IMG/VR virus record: IMGVR_UViG_3300025030_001449
Coordinates: 1 to 64,000 of that record
DNA from: a virus
DNA length: 64,000 nucleotides
Strand: one strand, 5' to 3'
The translations under genes were made by a program, and so were the position numbers. Shown one piece after another: positions 51,111 to 60,333 of this stretch (within the stretch, counting starts at the first letter, position 1; each line of letters starts with the position of its first letter). The notes beneath the pieces were generated by a model. That model made no database searches, was not told the DNA's origin, and worked only from the letters and a program-made list of their open reading frames with translations.

Positions 51111-52073
51111 TTATAAAAATAAATCATATAATCTAAACAATTTTCTTCTTAATTTTTCTCCCTGTTTATTAATAAATAATTGATATTTTTTCATTAGGGA
51201 ATTAACTTGTTCTTCTGTTAAAATATTATATCCAATATCCAATCTATTTGTTGAGGTTAATTTAAAAAAATTCCATAAATATTTAATTTTGTCAATTAAA
51301 TTTAATTTTATTATATAATTTTTAGATTCTTCCATAATTGTAAAAAATATTCTTTTATCATAATTATCAACACCTTTTAAATTACTATTATCAAATTCTT
51401 TAAAAATATTATAATGAATCATAATTATTGAAGTTTTATACCCATCCGTATTTTTAATATATTCTGAAAACCAATTATTAAATTGTTGATTATTTTTAAT
51501 CATTCCCTTTGTCCATCCTTGTTGTTCTAATAGTGATTTTAATTCTCCATATATTCCAGACACCTTAGAATTAATTTCGCTTTCTATTGATCTGTCCAAA
51601 ATATCTACAAATTTATCTACAACTTCTCTATTTTTTTTAATAAATCTTCTTGAAAAATTTGATGCCTCTATTGGTCTTAATCTATCTGCTGTTTTCCTTT
51701 TTCCAAGCATAAAAAATTGTAATGCATGATTAACTTCATGGGGTATATCTTCTAATAAATTATTATTAATAATATTAAAAAATAATATGGTGTTATTATT
51801 TGTTTTTTTAGATTTTCTAATATCAAAATAACTCGCCTGACTTTTATCATTATAATCAATAATAATTTTATTTATTTTAACATTTTCTAATTCTGGCAAT
51901 TGATTCTTATTAATTGCGTATTGCCCATATTGTTTATCTTTTAAATAATTTATTAAAAATTTTGATAATATATCAACATCAATATTGGCCCCCAATTTTT
52001 CATTTAACATTTGAAATACCTTATCTTCTATAAACATTTTAAATTGTTGTTCATTTAATCTTATAATTTTCAT
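51111..52073 (-). CDS. Zincin-like metalloprotease with N-terminal ESQ-type tag
   Basis: 320 residues from ATG at 52073; a GTG at 52082 is less likely because the tag family starts at MK. It opens MKIIRLNEQQFKMFIEDKVF. The zinc motif HEVNH is at 112-116 within DIPHEVNHALQFF, and E136 in RPIEASNF could be the third ligand, as in gluzincins. The rest is helical. If the tag targets the head, this could be a packaged or maturation protease; that is inference. Confidence 0.6.
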   Translation of the reverse strand: MKIIRLNEQQFKMFIEDKVFQMLNEKLGANIDVDILSKFLINYLKDKQYGQYAINKNQLPELENVKINKIIIDYNDKSQASYFDIRKSKKTNNNTILFFNIINNNLLEDIPHEVNHALQFFMLGKRKTADRLRPIEASNFSRRFIKKNREVVDKFVDILDRSIESEINSKVSGIYGELKSLLEQQGWTKGMIKNNQQFNNWFSEYIKNTDGYKTSIIMIHYNIFKEFDNSNLKGVDNYDKRIFFTIMEESKNYIIKLNLIDKIKYLWNFFKLTSTNRLDIGYNILTEEQVNSLMKKYQLFINKQGEKLRRKLFRLYDLFL

Positions 52074-52074
52074 A

Positions 52075-52557
52075 TTATGCACTTATTTCCTTAGACCATT
52101 TTTCTGACCATATTGTCCAATATGATTTTAATTTTTGAAGTGTTTCAATAACAGAATCTGTTAAATGTAATTGTTCTGATGTTATATAAACTGATTCTAT
52201 ATCATCTAATGAATAAATCCATGAAATATTTTCTTTTATAAGTTTACCACTCCACTCCACATTATCACCATAAATTTTAAATTCTCCATATTCAACTGGA
52301 GAAGAAACAGAAGATTCAAATTGTTCTTTTTCTTCTTGTAATTCTTCATCCGTTAATTCTTCATCATCTTCTCTTATAAGTGATTGTTGTTTTTCACCAA
52401 ATAAAAGATTATCTTCTTTTTTTTCATTGTTACTATCATTATAATCCTCTTTAATTAATTGAGATTGAGGTTGGTTTTTAGTTTTATTATATTCTTTCAT
52501 TTTTTTGATAAGAGATTTCATTTCATCATATCCATTAATGGTGTTAGTGTTTTTCAT
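52075..52557 (-). CDS. Acidic unknown protein, possible assembly factor
   Basis: 160 residues. A Lys-rich start and a very acidic, polar middle (REDDEELTDEELQEEKEQ) lead to a small beta/alpha C-terminal domain (GEFKIYGDNVEWSGKLIKE, then a Trp-rich helix). The composition resembles scaffold or core proteins. It precedes the protease-like gene by one base and has a late-type box. Not assigned to a family. Confidence 0.45.
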   Translation of the reverse strand: MKNTNTINGYDEMKSLIKKMKEYNKTKNQPQSQLIKEDYNDSNNEKKEDNLLFGEKQQSLIREDDEELTDEELQEEKEQFESSVSSPVEYGEFKIYGDNVEWSGKLIKENISWIYSLDDIESVYITSEQLHLTDSVIETLQKLKSYWTIWSEKWSKEISA

Positions 52558-52573
52558 AATATTTTGTATTTTT

Positions 52574-52585
52574 TATATAAATATC
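52574..52585 (-). promoter_or_regulatory. Late-type promoter box
   Basis: GATATTTATATA on the minus strand, about 17 bases before the 160-residue gene; divergent from the host-type promoter at 52615. Confidence 0.5.
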
Positions 52586-52614
52586 CCTTAAAACTAAAAT
52601 AATTCATTTTTTAT

Positions 52615-52645
52615 TTGGATATATCAAATATTTTACTTACCTTTG
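52615..52645 (+). promoter_or_regulatory. Host-type promoter
   Basis: TTG at 52615 and TACCTTTG at 52638, 23 bases apart, followed by a TTAAAACTTAAAAACAATG leader. Confidence 0.8.
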
Positions 52646-52672
52646 TATTATTAAACTTAAAACTTAAAAACA

Positions 52673-53149
52673 ATGAAAAACAAAATGATAACAAATCAAA
52701 CATTAAACGCAATTAAAGAAAACATAATTAATGGGGCCAAAGAAAATTTTATTAATGATGGATACCTTGCCCCTGTTGCCATTATTCTTCCCAAAATAGG
52801 CGAATTGAAAATGATTCTTTTAAATCTCTCCACCATTGAAGAAAAAGAAAAAACAGAGTTATTTCTTAAAGAATATGTTATAAATAATAATGCTTTAATG
52901 ATAATGACCATTTCGGAATGCTGGATGAAAAAAATGGATAAAAAAGAATTTGAACTTATTGGGGGGTCATTAAAAAATGTTGAGGATAAAACAGAGGGGG
53001 TTATTATTACATTTGAAACTGCATTTACCTGTGAATTAATTCAATTTGAAATTGATAAAGAAAAACAAATTTTACATAATGAAATGAGAAGCACAGAATA
53101 TGAAGGTAGATTTTCAAATATTCTCAAAAAACCAATAAATGAAAATTAA
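52673..53149 (+). CDS. Early unknown protein inside the late block
   Basis: 158 residues on the plus strand with a host-type promoter, within minus-strand virion genes. It is mixed alpha/beta (VAIILPKIGELKMILLNL, EGVIITFETAFTCELIQFEI) with two Met-rich helices. No family recognised. Its placement resembles a moron: an independently expressed accessory gene. A dispersed noncoding element directly follows the stop. Confidence 0.6.
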   Translation: MKNKMITNQTLNAIKENIINGAKENFINDGYLAPVAIILPKIGELKMILLNLSTIEEKEKTELFLKEYVINNNALMIMTISECWMKKMDKKEFELIGGSLKNVEDKTEGVIITFETAFTCELIQFEIDKEKQILHNEMRSTEYEGRFSNILKKPINEN

Positions 53150-53150
53150 T

Positions 53151-53283
53151 CAATAGTTAAATTGGAAAGAAAATAAATGATATTGGGATTTTAAATGCTT
53201 ATTTTTTTAACTATTATTTATTTAAATCATCCACTATATAAATACCTGTTAAATAAGCAAAAGACTAATTATTTTTAAAAAAA
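53151..53283 (-). repeat. Dispersed noncoding element, copy 2
   Basis: Matches 38321-38460: stem AATAGTTAAA (53152) / TTTAACTATT (53206), core ATTGGGATTTTAAAT, and a leftward late-type promoter (ATTTATATA from 53243, CTTTTGC from 53263). Confidence 0.65.
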
Positions 53284-53290
53284 ATTTAGA

Positions 53291-54190
53291 TTAGAGTCCC
53301 TCTATTATTGTAGAAAATAATTGTGAAGTATCAATTACTTCTTTAATTTGTCTTACTTCATGTGTTGGCTCATTAAAGTTTGGTGAAAGTATTTCAAATT
53401 CATTAAATTGTTTATAAATATTCTCATCAAAATCATAAATTGTTCTCATCCCAGAACTTAAATCTTTAACTTGATTCCCATATAAACCTATGGCCAAAGT
53501 ATCAATAGAGTGTGAAGTTAATTCTACTTCGATCATCAATGGATTAAAGAAAGTATTTGATATAATTATATCAGTATTTGGTTGCCCTATAATTGGAATT
53601 GCATTGCTTTTTATGCTTGGTGCAGAACTCGGAGTTAATGTACAAAAAACTAAACTACCTGTAGAAGTAAAGCGATATTTCACTGCTTTTTGTGTAACTG
53701 TTTCCAAATTTTCGGTTACAGGCTCGCAACGATTATTCGATGTTATTATCCTAAATAAATTAGGAATTTTACTGCCATCTGGATTTAAATATTCGATCCT
53801 ATATCCAACTAATTGTTGATCAGAAAGTTTATTTTGAAAATCAGATAAATCAGATCTATTAGAATCTAAAATAATTCCTTTAACATCAGGAATTGAACTC
53901 AAATTTCCACAATCAACAATTTTTGTTTTAAATTCTTTTGGTCTTATAACAATATTATAAAATCCTTTTATATTGAAATTTGCTGCTGGTAATTTTAAGC
54001 CATATAAACCTCCCAATATTTGATTTGGTTGATCTGGGTGATTTACAGGAGTTAAAACATCATTTGGGTCCAATCTGTTCACAGAGCCCAGAATTACACT
54101 TTCTCTTGATGGGGAGAAAGTATAAAATATTTCTACGGATGAGATATCGGGATTTGCACTACGAATTACGCCATAAGATCCAGTTGACAT
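53291..54190 (-). CDS. Virion-block protein, beta-rich
   Basis: 299 residues. It is mostly beta-strand and turn sequence (FYTFSPSRESVILGSVNRLDPNDVL, FNIKGFYNIVIRPKEF, then NPLMIEVELTSHSIDTLAIGLYG) with a short helical end. No catalytic motif. It begins the upstream structural transcript from a late-type box and is followed by four more virion-type genes on the same strand. Likely baseplate or tail. Confidence 0.5.
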   Translation of the reverse strand: MSTGSYGVIRSANPDISSVEIFYTFSPSRESVILGSVNRLDPNDVLTPVNHPDQPNQILGGLYGLKLPAANFNIKGFYNIVIRPKEFKTKIVDCGNLSSIPDVKGIILDSNRSDLSDFQNKLSDQQLVGYRIEYLNPDGSKIPNLFRIITSNNRCEPVTENLETVTQKAVKYRFTSTGSLVFCTLTPSSAPSIKSNAIPIIGQPNTDIIISNTFFNPLMIEVELTSHSIDTLAIGLYGNQVKDLSSGMRTIYDFDENIYKQFNEFEILSPNFNEPTHEVRQIKEVIDTSQLFSTIIEGL

Positions 54191-54204
54191 TTTAAGTATA
54201 TTTT

Positions 54205-54216
54205 TATATAAATATT
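54205..54216 (-). promoter_or_regulatory. Late-type promoter box
   Basis: AATATTTATATA on the minus strand, 15 bases before the 299-residue gene. Confidence 0.5.
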
Positions 54217-54228
54217 ATCTAAATTAAT

Positions 54229-55272
54229 TTATTGTTCTGAAATTATAAAATATTTTCTTTGATATTTTATTAAATGCCCCACCCCCATTATTTCTGCTAA
54301 TCTATAATGATTTTCAAAAACACTCAATTCGTTTCTATCAATAAAAATATCACTATCTATTTTAGGTAATTGAACCAACCCCATTTTAATTTCTTCTTTT
54401 ATTGCTGGAAGTAAAGTGGTATTATATATATTCCAACCAGAAAATACGGTTATATTTGATGGAAGAAAATCAGATGGTATTTTAAAATTTGTTTCATTAT
54501 TATCTATAAATGTTTTATAATCGATTGGGGTAAGAGTATAGTCAATAAATCCTCTGTTAGTATTGATATCTGTTCCACTAAATCTTACCCACTTATTTCC
54601 CGGTTCTGGTTTATTTACAATAAATGGATCAAGTAATTGAAATCTTTTTACTTCATTTAATTTACTGTCGGTTTCACCTGTTATAACATAATTTTGATTT
54701 GTAATAAAATCACTTAATTGAAAATTTTGTGATATCCCTGTTGTTATAATTATTCCAGAACCACTATTATCAGTACCACTATATTCTGATAAAATAACAT
54801 CAGTTATTTGCCCAGTAGTAATATTTACTATATCAGCAAAATTTAACCCAGGAATTGATTTATTTATTTTATATACTGTTTTATCAAAATTGGGATTTGG
54901 TTTTGGCATAATCATCTGTACAATAACAGTATCTATTATATTACCAAAAGATATATTTAATTCTGTTCCTATTTGTATTTCAGGAAATAAAACTGAATTA
55001 TCTTCAATTCTTATAAAAAAATTACCAAATACCCCCAGATACATACCAATATCTGAAAATATCTGACCATCACCTTTTGCCAGTTGATTACAATTACCAA
55101 ATATTTCCTTATTAATTTCTTCAGTTATATCAGTATAAAGTCCAATATTATCATATGATTGTTTTAAAAATATTCCAATCTTCAAATCTGGTTGAATAAA
55201 ATTTGGTGGAAATATTGTATTCCCAGATATTGTTAAACCATTTAATATTATTTTTCTTTTTATAAGTTCCAT
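54229..55272 (-). CDS. Virion-block protein
   Basis: 347 residues, beta-rich (KIILNGLTISGNTIFPPNF, IGTELNISFGNIIDTVIVQMI, ITGETDSKLNEVKRFQLLDPF), ending in a short helix-strand AEIMGVGHLIKYQRKYFIIS. It starts three bases after the previous gene's stop, so it belongs to the same structural operon. No family recognised; baseplate is the best guess. Confidence 0.5.
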   Translation of the reverse strand: MELIKRKIILNGLTISGNTIFPPNFIQPDLKIGIFLKQSYDNIGLYTDITEEINKEIFGNCNQLAKGDGQIFSDIGMYLGVFGNFFIRIEDNSVLFPEIQIGTELNISFGNIIDTVIVQMIMPKPNPNFDKTVYKINKSIPGLNFADIVNITTGQITDVILSEYSGTDNSGSGIIITTGISQNFQLSDFITNQNYVITGETDSKLNEVKRFQLLDPFIVNKPEPGNKWVRFSGTDINTNRGFIDYTLTPIDYKTFIDNNETNFKIPSDFLPSNITVFSGWNIYNTTLLPAIKEEIKMGLVQLPKIDSDIFIDRNELSVFENHYRLAEIMGVGHLIKYQRKYFIISEQ

Positions 55273-55275
55273 TTT

Positions 55276-56022
55276 TTAATTATTGTCTATTACAACTTCA
55301 ATTATTGTCAAACGACTTACTGGTTTACTTTGAAAAGTAGATTGAACAGCATCTATAATTTCATAAGTATTATTTTTATTAAATATAAATTTAAAATATA
55401 AAAATTCATCTTTATAATCATTAGCATTAACTTTACCAGAACCACTTTTTACAGGATTAAAAAAGGATATTCTTTTCCCTGTTTTAGCATTAAAAAAAGT
55501 TAATTTCATAAAAATATCTTTTGGAAAATCAATATCTTTTAAATAATATAAAAAATAACCCTCATCTCCAGGATTAATTAAAAATCTGGATATAATTGAT
55601 ATTCTGTCTATATTTTGATTAATAGGTATTGTAGGAATAATGGTACTAAATAATTTAGTTTGTGTTCTTGAATCCATTGAATCATAAAAATCCATCACAT
55701 AAAAACTATTTGAAAATACCTTTTTTAATCTGTCATCATTTGAAGTTCCATCAGTGTTAAAACCAATATATTTATAATCAAGATAAAAAGTTTCAGTATC
55801 ACAATCATAAAAATTAATACGGAATTGAATTGGTTTTGGAAATAAAATAGGTGAATATCTAACTTTTTCTAAATCTTTATTTATATTTACAGATTTTCTC
55901 TTTTCTTTTCTTATAAGTTCTTCAATTATTTCTGAATTATCCATCGGGTCAAATTCCAAATTTAATGGAATTATTATATTTGTATCTCCACTTGCGGTTA
56001 ATATTTTATATTTTAAACTCAT
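55276..56022 (-). CDS. Virion-block protein
   Basis: 248 residues. It is beta-rich with an Ile/Phe-heavy core (ILFPKPIQFRINFYDCDTETFYLDYKYIGF) and a possible jelly-roll-like C terminus (FLYFKFIFNKNNTYEIIDAV). It sits tightly between two other structural genes. Function unknown; likely a baseplate component. Confidence 0.5.
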   Translation of the reverse strand: MSLKYKILTASGDTNIIIPLNLEFDPMDNSEIIEELIRKEKRKSVNINKDLEKVRYSPILFPKPIQFRINFYDCDTETFYLDYKYIGFNTDGTSNDDRLKKVFSNSFYVMDFYDSMDSRTQTKLFSTIIPTIPINQNIDRISIISRFLINPGDEGYFLYYLKDIDFPKDIFMKLTFFNAKTGKRISFFNPVKSGSGKVNANDYKDEFLYFKFIFNKNNTYEIIDAVQSTFQSKPVSRLTIIEVVIDNN

Positions 56023-56028
56023 GTTAAA

Positions 56029-58074
56029 TTAACATTTTTTTGGATCATTATTATCAGTTTGATTTTTATTTTCCTCATCTTTGGAACTTGTTCCTGGGCC
56101 ACTTGGCCCTGGTTCGGGTGTAGATTTATCACCTTCTGCAATACATTTATCTTTTGCATCCAATGGGGACCCCGTTCCACTTCCAAATTTATTGGTAACT
56201 TCAATTGTAGTAGAATCAATTGGTTTTATTGTCATAAACTTCCCACCACCAAAATCAACATTATTAATTGGTGATACCTTTCTCACATATAAATTATAAT
56301 TATCATATAAATAATGATGATCATTAATAAATGGATAATCAACACCATCTCCATCTTCTATTTGACCAATATCTAATAAATCTTTCCATTTCATATTTCC
56401 CTCATTATCTACTTTACTTGCATAAGTTGGAATTCCAATTGTTGTCCCAGTATTTCCTATTTCAATATTGCTAGAAAATTTTTTAATATCTATTTTATAA
56501 AATGGTTTATAATATTTTATGCTTCCAGTTTCTAAATAAACAATAATATTATCAATAACAACAGAATCTCTAGAAATCCCATTACTATTAAAAGTAAAAT
56601 CAAATCCCAAATTTCCGTTTTCTGTACATTGTAAAACCTCTGTATATGTTCCAACTAATGTTCTAATAGTACCTAGGTTATTACCACATTTTACTCTTAC
56701 TTCTAATTGTCCATATGATGGATTTGGAACGCTAGTTATATCAAAACTAATTGTATAAAATTTATCTATTTCTAGTTTATTAATACTAACAGAACCTGCC
56801 CAAATTCCCGATGTATTACCATATATATAAAATAATGAATTATTAAGTATTAATATAGTATTTAATGATGTGACTGGATTCAATAATTTCAACCACCCCT
56901 TATCATAATTATTATCAAAACTATCTTCAAATATAAGATCACCACATTCATTATATCCAAATTTATGAAATCTTGTACTGACAATTTCTTGAGTTAACAA
57001 ATTATGATCAAATAATACTTCATCCCCAATATATGATTCTCCTATATTTTTTGTAAAATTACTAACTGAATCAGTATAAACCCTATTAAATCCTTCTTCT
57101 AACTCAATCATTTTTGTTGATCCAGATTTAACAATACCTAAATATAAGTCTGAAATTGGTCTTCCCAAATAATCTTTTAATCCAGATATTTCAATATCCT
57201 TATTAAAAATAAATTGAACGATTTGATCATTAAAAATATTTTTTTCAAACCCAGATTTAAAAACACTATAATCATTAACATCTGTTAATATTTTAAATAA
57301 TCTTCTGTATTTCTTTTTTGATAAACTTTTAGTTTTTATAACTATATTATCAATATCTAAATCATTTCCTATCCCATTTTGAAAACTAAAAGCTATAACA
57401 TTATTAAATGTAGGAATTAATCTTTCGCTATATACTCCATTTGCACTTCTAAAAGTTCCAACAGTATTTCCAAATCGCACTCTTACTCTTCCATTATTTT
57501 TAAGATTTTTTACTTCATATGTGATTTCATATTCTATATCAATATCAATAATGTTTTCTATTACAGCAATAGGACTATTATTAACTCCACTATATCTCAT
57601 TACTCCGTCAATTATTTGTAATGCCGATGTATTTTGTCCAGCAAATCCCCACCCTTTATTGACATTATTATAAAATGTATCTTCAAAAATAATTTCATCA
57701 AATCCATCGCTTATTGTATCAGAACTAAAAGGATAAAGAATCTGTATTACCCAATTATTCTTGTCTAATAAAGTAATATCATTATTTGATATTTCTTTAA
57801 ATTTTTTAGTAAAAAATATAGTATCCTCTGGGCTTGATGAATTAATATTAGTAATTTTTGTAATTTCATCATATGTTAATAAATTTATTTTACCATATAT
57901 TCTATATTGTGTTGACCTTTGCCTTTCAATATTAAATTGTTCATCAAGATTAAATAATGAATTAATATCCCCCTCTCTTAATAATCTATTTTTACTTTCA
58001 AGATTTAATTTAATTTGAAAATCTTGATCCGTAGATAATAAATGTTTTTTACTGGATAATAGATGCTGAGTCAT
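56029..58074 (-). CDS. Virion protein with two carbohydrate-binding-like modules
   Basis: 681 residues. Two segments of about 125 residues resemble each other and CBM4/9-type beta-sandwiches: EDTFYNNVNKGWGFAG...VRVRFGNTVGTFRSANGVYSE (near 145-245) and EDSFDNNYDKGWLKLL...VRVKCGNNLGTIRTLVGTYTE (near 385-490). Such modules in virions bind host glycans. Its start overlaps the neighbouring 743-residue gene's stop by one base, so the two are coupled. Probably receptor-binding or fibre-associated. Confidence 0.6.
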   Translation of the reverse strand: MTQHLLSSKKHLLSTDQDFQIKLNLESKNRLLREGDINSLFNLDEQFNIERQRSTQYRIYGKINLLTYDEITKITNINSSSPEDTIFFTKKFKEISNNDITLLDKNNWVIQILYPFSSDTISDGFDEIIFEDTFYNNVNKGWGFAGQNTSALQIIDGVMRYSGVNNSPIAVIENIIDIDIEYEITYEVKNLKNNGRVRVRFGNTVGTFRSANGVYSERLIPTFNNVIAFSFQNGIGNDLDIDNIVIKTKSLSKKKYRRLFKILTDVNDYSVFKSGFEKNIFNDQIVQFIFNKDIEISGLKDYLGRPISDLYLGIVKSGSTKMIELEEGFNRVYTDSVSNFTKNIGESYIGDEVLFDHNLLTQEIVSTRFHKFGYNECGDLIFEDSFDNNYDKGWLKLLNPVTSLNTILILNNSLFYIYGNTSGIWAGSVSINKLEIDKFYTISFDITSVPNPSYGQLEVRVKCGNNLGTIRTLVGTYTEVLQCTENGNLGFDFTFNSNGISRDSVVIDNIIVYLETGSIKYYKPFYKIDIKKFSSNIEIGNTGTTIGIPTYASKVDNEGNMKWKDLLDIGQIEDGDGVDYPFINDHHYLYDNYNLYVRKVSPINNVDFGGGKFMTIKPIDSTTIEVTNKFGSGTGSPLDAKDKCIAEGDKSTPEPGPSGPGTSSKDEENKNQTDNNDPKKC

Positions 58075-60305
58075 TATGAAAAAAATTTTTGTTTAACTAA
58101 ATCTAAAGAATTCGTGGTTCCTCCACCCATTCCAAAATAAAAATAAAAAGAAAATTTTGAATTATTGGTAGAATTATATAATGTTTTCATATTACTACCT
58201 TTATGTGTAATAGATGAATCATAATTACCTCCACCATTATTTTCACACAGCCATTTTCTAATATTATCATCAAAAGTTTCTGATGTTATATCTCCATTTG
58301 AATTTATAGTTATTTCTTGTCCAATTTCACAAGTTCTTGTAATTATTTCTTCTCTTCCAGATTTTACTATTTGACCACTAATGCCTGTTCCATCAATATC
58401 GGTATTGGTCTCAAAAAATCCTTCATTTTCATAACCTGGCAATTTATAACTGCTGTATGGTAATTTATCAAATAAAAATAAAGCATCTGGATTACTAAAT
58501 TCTTCTGTATCTTTAGTTATACTACCCAAATCAGTTATATTTGTTGCAAATAAAAAAACATTTGGGGCAGAACCCGCATGAGAAGCATAAAATGGATTTG
58601 TACCTCCTGGAACCCAATCAATAAAACCACCATTAGGACCAAAATTATATTGAGTGGCAGAATTGTTTTCAGTAAATCCAGAGTTATCTATGATAAACTT
58701 ATAACCTTGGGGAGATCGGAAACTAAACCATGAGTTCGCATCACTACCATTAGATGGAAGTGTTTTAAAAATAAATGAATATAATGAACCATTAACCCAA
58801 TTATTATAAAAATCATAAGATTTTTCATAACTCTCACTTATAAATTCACTAAGAGAATCATTTACAATAGCGCCTGCATCATATTTAAATGCAACATATG
58901 TTGGAATTGAATATCTGATATTATCCTTTATTCCTGTTAAATTAGTATTAATTCTATTAAATGGAAATTTTAATGACCAAGGGCACTCATTGCCTCTTTG
59001 AATTCCTAAAAACCTTCTTATTCGTATTAAATTGCTTGAACCATTATATCTAGGAATATATTGCCTAACAGTATATAATCTTTTCCATTTCATTCTATAA
59101 TACTCTGCGTCATTCTCCCCAAAATGATTACCCATATTTGGGATGCGATAATATCCAAATCTTTTATCCCCAATTAAATCATTCGGATGATTTTTTTCAA
59201 ATCTTATTACAAATCTAACATCTATCTCTGTGGGAAGACCTTTAAATACATCTGATGAATCCACTAATTTACCAAATTCATCTGTAAATTTTCTAGATCT
59301 ATTCATTGGTATAGAAAATGCCCAGTCTCCATGTCTTCCATTTATGCCAAAATCTTGGGTAGGAAGAGATTCTATAGTACCATCTTCTAATTTTGTTGCA
59401 GCAAATACCTTACCAAAACGAGGATCTGGATGAATATGGCATGCATTATTTCTTTCCCCCCATTTATCTGCGTCCGGTTGAAATACGTCTCCATCTGTTT
59501 CAATATAATTATTCTCATGATCAGCATAAATGCTACCAAAAAATATGGAACTTGGTGTTATTTCAAAATTTTGAATATCAAAATCTGTTCTGACAATTCC
59601 TATTTCACATTGTTCTGAATTACCCCAAAATGGTAATATTTCCACAGATTTATTCTGTGTAACTATTTGTGTTAATTCATTTAAATTTGTTGATTTTTTA
59701 AACCTTGTATTACTTTCAAATAAATTTTCACTATATCCTTTTTCAATTAATTCAGATGGAGTTGAACTGACAAAACCAATATCACTAAAATCCACATCCA
59801 TATGAATTGTGTGTGTACCAACTGGAATCCCCATTATCATATAATCCCCAGAACTATTTGTTGTTGTAGTAAATTTATAATATTTTTCATATACTTCCAA
59901 AACAAGGTCATTGTCCAAAATTTCTCTTTTTGACGGAAATGTTCCAACTGGTTGATGAGTTGTTCTTTGTTTTTCTTTGGATAATAAATTATATCTTATG
60001 CCATCTTCATTTTTATCTGTAACCCCTTTATATGGATATAAAAAATTAATTAATTGATTATTTTCATCTTCTTCTGATAATGGAATAAAAACAGATATTT
60101 TACAATTTGGAATACCAAAACTTTTTGTTGAAACTCTTCCCACAATACAGCCATAATCTGCACACATGCTTCTAAAAACATCTTCTTGTCTTAATTTTAT
60201 AGATAATATATCTAAAGTATCAAAATCACTTGTTAGATATACCTTAATATATTTATCTGGACCATTTGGGGTGGTCCTGATTCTTATGGATTTATTTTCC
60301 TTCAT
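58074..60305 (-). CDS. Large virion protein with carboxypeptidase-regulatory-like fold
   Basis: 743 residues. Near the N terminus YGCIVGRVSTKSFGIPNCKISVFIPLS and, about 100 residues later, SSGDYMIMGIPVGTHTIHMDVDF are the two ends of a transthyretin-like carboxypeptidase-regulatory domain with an insertion. This domain stabilises many phage surface proteins. The remainder is beta-rich with conserved Trp/Tyr patches. It is the first gene of the largest structural operon, with a late-type box upstream. Confidence 0.6.
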   Translation of the reverse strand: MKENKSIRIRTTPNGPDKYIKVYLTSDFDTLDILSIKLRQEDVFRSMCADYGCIVGRVSTKSFGIPNCKISVFIPLSEEDENNQLINFLYPYKGVTDKNEDGIRYNLLSKEKQRTTHQPVGTFPSKREILDNDLVLEVYEKYYKFTTTTNSSGDYMIMGIPVGTHTIHMDVDFSDIGFVSSTPSELIEKGYSENLFESNTRFKKSTNLNELTQIVTQNKSVEILPFWGNSEQCEIGIVRTDFDIQNFEITPSSIFFGSIYADHENNYIETDGDVFQPDADKWGERNNACHIHPDPRFGKVFAATKLEDGTIESLPTQDFGINGRHGDWAFSIPMNRSRKFTDEFGKLVDSSDVFKGLPTEIDVRFVIRFEKNHPNDLIGDKRFGYYRIPNMGNHFGENDAEYYRMKWKRLYTVRQYIPRYNGSSNLIRIRRFLGIQRGNECPWSLKFPFNRINTNLTGIKDNIRYSIPTYVAFKYDAGAIVNDSLSEFISESYEKSYDFYNNWVNGSLYSFIFKTLPSNGSDANSWFSFRSPQGYKFIIDNSGFTENNSATQYNFGPNGGFIDWVPGGTNPFYASHAGSAPNVFLFATNITDLGSITKDTEEFSNPDALFLFDKLPYSSYKLPGYENEGFFETNTDIDGTGISGQIVKSGREEIITRTCEIGQEITINSNGDITSETFDDNIRKWLCENNGGGNYDSSITHKGSNMKTLYNSTNNSKFSFYFYFGMGGGTTNSLDLVKQKFFS

Positions 60306-60321
60306 ATATGATTGTTTTTTA

Positions 60322-60333
60322 TATATAAATATT
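60322..60333 (-). promoter_or_regulatory. Late-type promoter box
   Basis: AATATTTATATA on the minus strand, 17 bases before the 743-residue gene; divergent from the host-type promoter at 60363. Confidence 0.5.
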
